DNA from: an uncultured Carnobacterium sp.
Lineage (GTDB): Bacteria; Bacillota; Bacilli; Lactobacillales; Aerococcaceae
Assembly (NCBI GenBank): GCA_937967765.1
Contig: CALCML010000108.1
Location: 1-8,675, forward strand
Length of the DNA stretch: 8,675 bases
Direction: 5' to 3'
Part shown: positions 7,355 through 8,675 of the stretch, piece by piece
Position numbering within the stretch: position 1 is the stretch's first letter
Layout of the letters: each line of letters opens with the position of its first letter
The notes under the pieces: generated by a model
The model's database searches: none
Told to the model about the DNA's origin: nothing
What the model saw: the letters and a program-made list of their open reading frames with translations, nothing else
Translations under genes and position numbers: made by a program

Positions 7355-7817
7355 GAAAATCCAGGAGTTACTACTTGAAGACCGTGATAAGCTCTTTATC
7401 GATGCGGAAAAAGTAGCTATCTTGCAAGAGGATCATACATTGGAACACGCGATGCTTGTGTTGACGAATGTGCGTTATTCACTCATTCCTGTATTGAATA
7501 AGGAAAATAAAATCGTAGGTCTGATTTCACTGGCGATGATTTTACATAAAATCACTGGAGTGGAACAGATTCATATGAATCAATTAGGGAAATACAAAGT
7601 GCGTGACGTGATGCGCACGGAGTTTCCGATTATTCATCAGAATACACAAGTGGAAGATGTGTTGAATGAGCTTGTGGATGAGAGTTTTATTTGTATTGGG
7701 AATGATGAGGATGAGTTTGTGGGGATTGTGACGAGGAAGGAGCTTTTAAAGCGAATCAACTTCATGGTACATGAACTCACCCGCGAATATGATTTTGTGG
7801 GAAAAAATAAATGCTAA
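7344..7817 (+). CDS. cbpB: CBS-domain protein, CbpB/DarB (YkuL)-like
   Basis: 157 residues made of two CBS domains (about 15-75 and 84-146), with no catalytic domain. LEHAMLVLTNVRYSLIPVLNKENKIVGLIS has the pattern of Bacillus YkuL/DarB and Listeria CbpB, small proteins that bind cyclic-di-AMP and, when free, stimulate the Rel (p)ppGpp synthetase. Ligand binding here is inferred from similarity. Start choice: an in-frame ATG at 7326 has no ribosome site, whereas TTG at 7344 lies 8 bases after GGAGG (7331-7335), so TTG is preferred. That start overlaps the phosphodiesterase gene by 11 bases, consistent with coupling. In streptococci this gene is usually followed by xerD and scpAB; here the structured array begins immediately after the stop codon. 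Confidence 0.85.
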   Translation: MIHKKIQELLLEDRDKLFIDAEKVAILQEDHTLEHAMLVLTNVRYSLIPVLNKENKIVGLISLAMILHKITGVEQIHMNQLGKYKVRDVMRTEFPIIHQNTQVEDVLNELVDESFICIGNDEDEFVGIVTRKELLKRINFMVHELTREYDFVGKNKC

Positions 7818-8003
7818 ATCGCTACAGCGATTTCCTTTTGGAATTCTAAAAAATAGCTATAATGGGGCACCGGTGCAAGCCTTGGTCTTGCACCTTAAAA
7901 GCCTCAAAAAGGGCGTAGAAAATAAATTCCTTACGCCCTTTAATTCGCATTTTATGCGACTTCCCATTATTGCTATTATAGAATTCCTCGGAATCGCTGT
8001 AGC
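7816..8003 (+). repeat. Structured intergenic element E2
   Basis: Palindromic element that begins at the cbpB stop codon. The closing stem has 34 pairs in four perfect blocks: 7821-7832 with 7992-8003, 7840-7848 with 7979-7987, 7853-7857 with 7972-7976, and 7859-7866 with 7963-7970. Inside lie H2 (GGTGCAAG 7872-7879 with CTTGCACC 7887-7894, loop CCTTGGT), the shared segment GCCTCAAAA (7901-7909), and H1 (AAAGGGCGTA 7908-7917 with TACGCCCTTT 7932-7941). The order and several unpaired segments match E1 reverse-complemented and E3. AAATCGCT/AGCGATTT (7816-7833) can also fold alone, an alternative to the closing stem. TATAAT at 7858-7863 resembles a -10, but no -35 is convincing. Confidence 0.85.
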
Positions 8004-8041
8004 TTATTTTTTATAATGCAGGTGAGTTTATGTACCATTCC
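7975..8041 (+). repeat. 67-nt direct repeat, copy 1
   Basis: Covers the right arm of E2 (ATTATAGAATTCC onwards), the T-rich linker and the conserved head of unit a. It matches 8496-8561 apart from one T in the linker run (six T here, five there). Confidence 0.95.
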
Positions 8042-8081
8042 TCATATAACACAGGAAAGGGATGAGAGTATCTGCATCCTA
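8020..8081 (+). repeat. Unit a of the AGGTGAG-TGCATCC module
   Basis: 62 nt: conserved head AGGTGAGTTTATGT then ACCATTCC, a purine-rich middle of about 31 nt, and conserved tail TGCATCCTA. The tail can pair downstream: ATCTGCATCCT (8070-8080) with AGGGTGCAGGAT (about 8094-8105), one wobble and one bulge. A 23-codon frame from ATG 8016 crosses it but is not kept in the other copies, so it is treated as non-coding. Confidence 0.85.
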
Positions 8082-8109
8082 GCTTAAAAGTAAAGGGTGC
8101 AGGATAAAT

Positions 8110-8385
8110 GATAATGTTATTTTGCATATAGTAATCATTGTAGCTGTACCGGACTGAGCCTTATGTCTCAGTTCCTATCGAGCCTCAAAATTATCTTTAT
8201 CAATTAATGAACTTTATTGATTTTGACGCAGTAGACAAATGGATTGACCGTTACTGGCAGGCAGTTTGGTCAATCCTATTTGTCCTTGCGGGGGTAAGAC
8301 GACGAAGAAACAGAAGAGCATTGTTTCTTCTGTCTTACTCCCATTTCGCATCGATTACACTCGCTACGATGATTACTACATTATC
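8110..8385 (+). repeat. Structured intergenic element E3, expanded copy
   Basis: Third copy, larger than E2. Closing stem: GATAATG 8110-8116 with CATTATC 8379-8385, and 8129-8143 with 8364-8378 (15 pairs, one of them T opposite G); 12 unpaired bases (8117-8128) interrupt the left arm. H2 is GGACTGAG (8151-8158) with CTCAGT and CC (8167-8175), loop CCTTATGT. The shared GAGCCTCAAA is at 8180-8189. In place of one H1 hairpin there are two long ones: 8234-8284 (about 16 pairs, one bulge) and 8290-8342 (stems 8294-8300/8332-8338 and 8304-8311/8323-8330, plus GGG/CCC and a G-T wobble). The segment TTCGCATC then TTACACTCGCTA (8345-8366) matches E1 reverse-complemented. The wobble pairs fit + strand RNA. 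No gene is credible here. Confidence 0.82.
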
Positions 8386-8420
8386 CAAAGGGCTCTTTTG
8401 TAATTGGTTTATTCAAATTT

Positions 8421-8483
8421 AGGTGAGTTTATGTGCCATTCCGTAGAAAGCAGAAGAAATGTGAGGAAAGGAACTGCATCCCA
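8421..8483 (+). repeat. Unit b of the AGGTGAG-TGCATCC module
   Basis: 63 nt with the same head (AGGTGAGTTTATGT, then GCCATTCC, one A to G change from units a and c), a purine-rich middle (32 nt, largely A and G) and tail TGCATCCCA. It follows E3 after a 35-base AT-rich linker, as unit a follows E2. Confidence 0.85.
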
Positions 8484-8495
8484 TTTTGAAATTTT

Positions 8496-8561
8496 ATTAT
8501 AGAATTCCTCGGAATCGCTGTAGCTTATTTTTATAATGCAGGTGAGTTTATGTACCATTCC
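8496..8561 (+). repeat. 67-nt direct repeat, copy 2 (solo E2 right end)
   Basis: 66 nt matching 7975-8041 except for one missing T. It carries the right arm of an E2-type element (to 8522), the linker and the head of unit c, but no left arm or central hairpins precede it. It looks like the remnant of a third element-plus-unit block or a partial duplication. Confidence 0.95.
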
Positions 8562-8602
8562 GCAAGAAGGAGAGGAGAAGTAATTGGGAGTGGTGCATCC
8601 TA
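8540..8602 (+). repeat. Unit c of the AGGTGAG-TGCATCC module
   Basis: 63 nt with head identical to unit a, a purine-rich middle of 32 nt and tail TGCATCCTA. The middles of units a, b and c differ in sequence but are alike in length and composition. Confidence 0.85.
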
Positions 8603-8629
8603 TGGAGTAGATTATAAGGAAATAAATAT

Positions 8630-8653
8630 CCACCGGCTAAGCCGGTGGTTTTT
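8630..8653 (+). terminator. Intrinsic terminator closing the array
   Basis: CCACCGGC (8630-8637) and GCCGGTGG (8641-8648) form a perfect GC-rich 8-bp stem with a TAA loop, followed by TTTTT (8649-8653). It would end any + strand transcript that reads through or starts within the array. A small GGGC/GCCC hairpin (8661-8671) follows near the window edge. Such paired hairpins also occur near ends of IS200/IS605-type elements, so a transposon end just outside the window cannot be excluded. Confidence 0.8.
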
Positions 8654-8675
8654 CAGTTTCGGGCATAGCCCTGAT

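Noticed and set aside
7858..7863. TATAAT inside E2 as a promoter -10 for the array
   Set aside because: No acceptable -35 at 16-18 bases upstream and no TGn extension. It also lies in the paired arm of the closing stem, which explains its sequence.
7771..8016. 81-codon + strand frame overlapping the end of cbpB and E2
   Set aside because: It starts inside cbpB in another frame and its remainder is E2 stems read as codons.
8016..8087. Small frame of 23 codons from ATGCAG through unit a
   Set aside because: Unit c gives a frame of 15 codons that diverges after the head, and unit b has no start and an early stop. There is no consistent ribosome site, so coding is unlikely.
8207..8422. 71-codon frame on the + strand within E3, and a 74-codon frame on the - strand at 8409-8633
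   Set aside because: Both run through hairpin arms and repeat units, lack a good ribosome site and resemble no protein family I know.
7818..8630. CRISPR array
   Set aside because: There are only three units, their spacing is irregular (about 400 and 119 nt between starts), the repeats are not short and uniform, and no cas gene is visible.

Overview
The window reads as a low-GC Gram-positive chromosome segment of the order Lactobacillales. The supports are strong AAGGAGG-type ribosome sites, T-tailed intrinsic terminators, the mutS2-trxA pair, a YtrA-type GntR regulator with its ABC genes, and the order murI, rdgB, YfcE-like phosphodiesterase, CBS protein known from streptococci and relatives. 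A Carnobacteriaceae or Aerococcaceae member such as Granulicatella is a plausible guess; the sequence alone does not settle it. All seven recognised genes are on the + strand.

Layout. (1) 21-2766: mutS2 (MutS-like ATPase/Smr nuclease family, acting on recombination intermediates or stalled ribosomes), then trxA (thioredoxin) with its own extended -10 promoter and a strong terminator. (2) 2860-4928: a three-gene, translationally coupled operon with a consensus promoter, an inverted-repeat operator candidate on its -10, a GntR/YtrA regulator, an ABC ATPase and a six-helix permease, closed by a terminator. (3) 4929-5360: no gene; it holds a roughly 250-nt imperfect palindrome (element E1) and the promoter of the next operon. 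(4) 5361-7817: a tightly packed operon with a fused glutamate racemase/ITP-XTP pyrophosphatase, a YfcE/MJ0936-type phosphodiesterase and a CbpB/DarB-type CBS protein (probable TTG start). It joins cell-wall D-glutamate supply, nucleotide-pool cleaning and probably second-messenger sensing. (5) 7818-8675: about 850 nt without a credible gene. It is an ordered array of structured repeats: E2, unit a, E3, unit b, a solo copy of the E2 right end, unit c, then an intrinsic terminator.

The most interesting content is the repeat family. E1 (read on the - strand), E2 and E3 (both on the + strand) share one architecture: a long closing stem, a hairpin H2 with a conserved loop, a conserved GCCTCAAA segment, and a variable arm H1. 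Between E2 and E3 the H2 stem changes at four consecutive base pairs while pairing and loop are kept, which points to selection on a folded RNA or single-stranded DNA. A second module of 62-63 nt (AGGTGAGTTTATGT, a purine-rich middle, TGCATCC) follows E2, E3 and the solo end, so element plus unit looks like a composite repeating block. I do not recognise the family; it may be a mobile palindromic repeat (BOX- or MITE-like), an untranslated RNA, or both.
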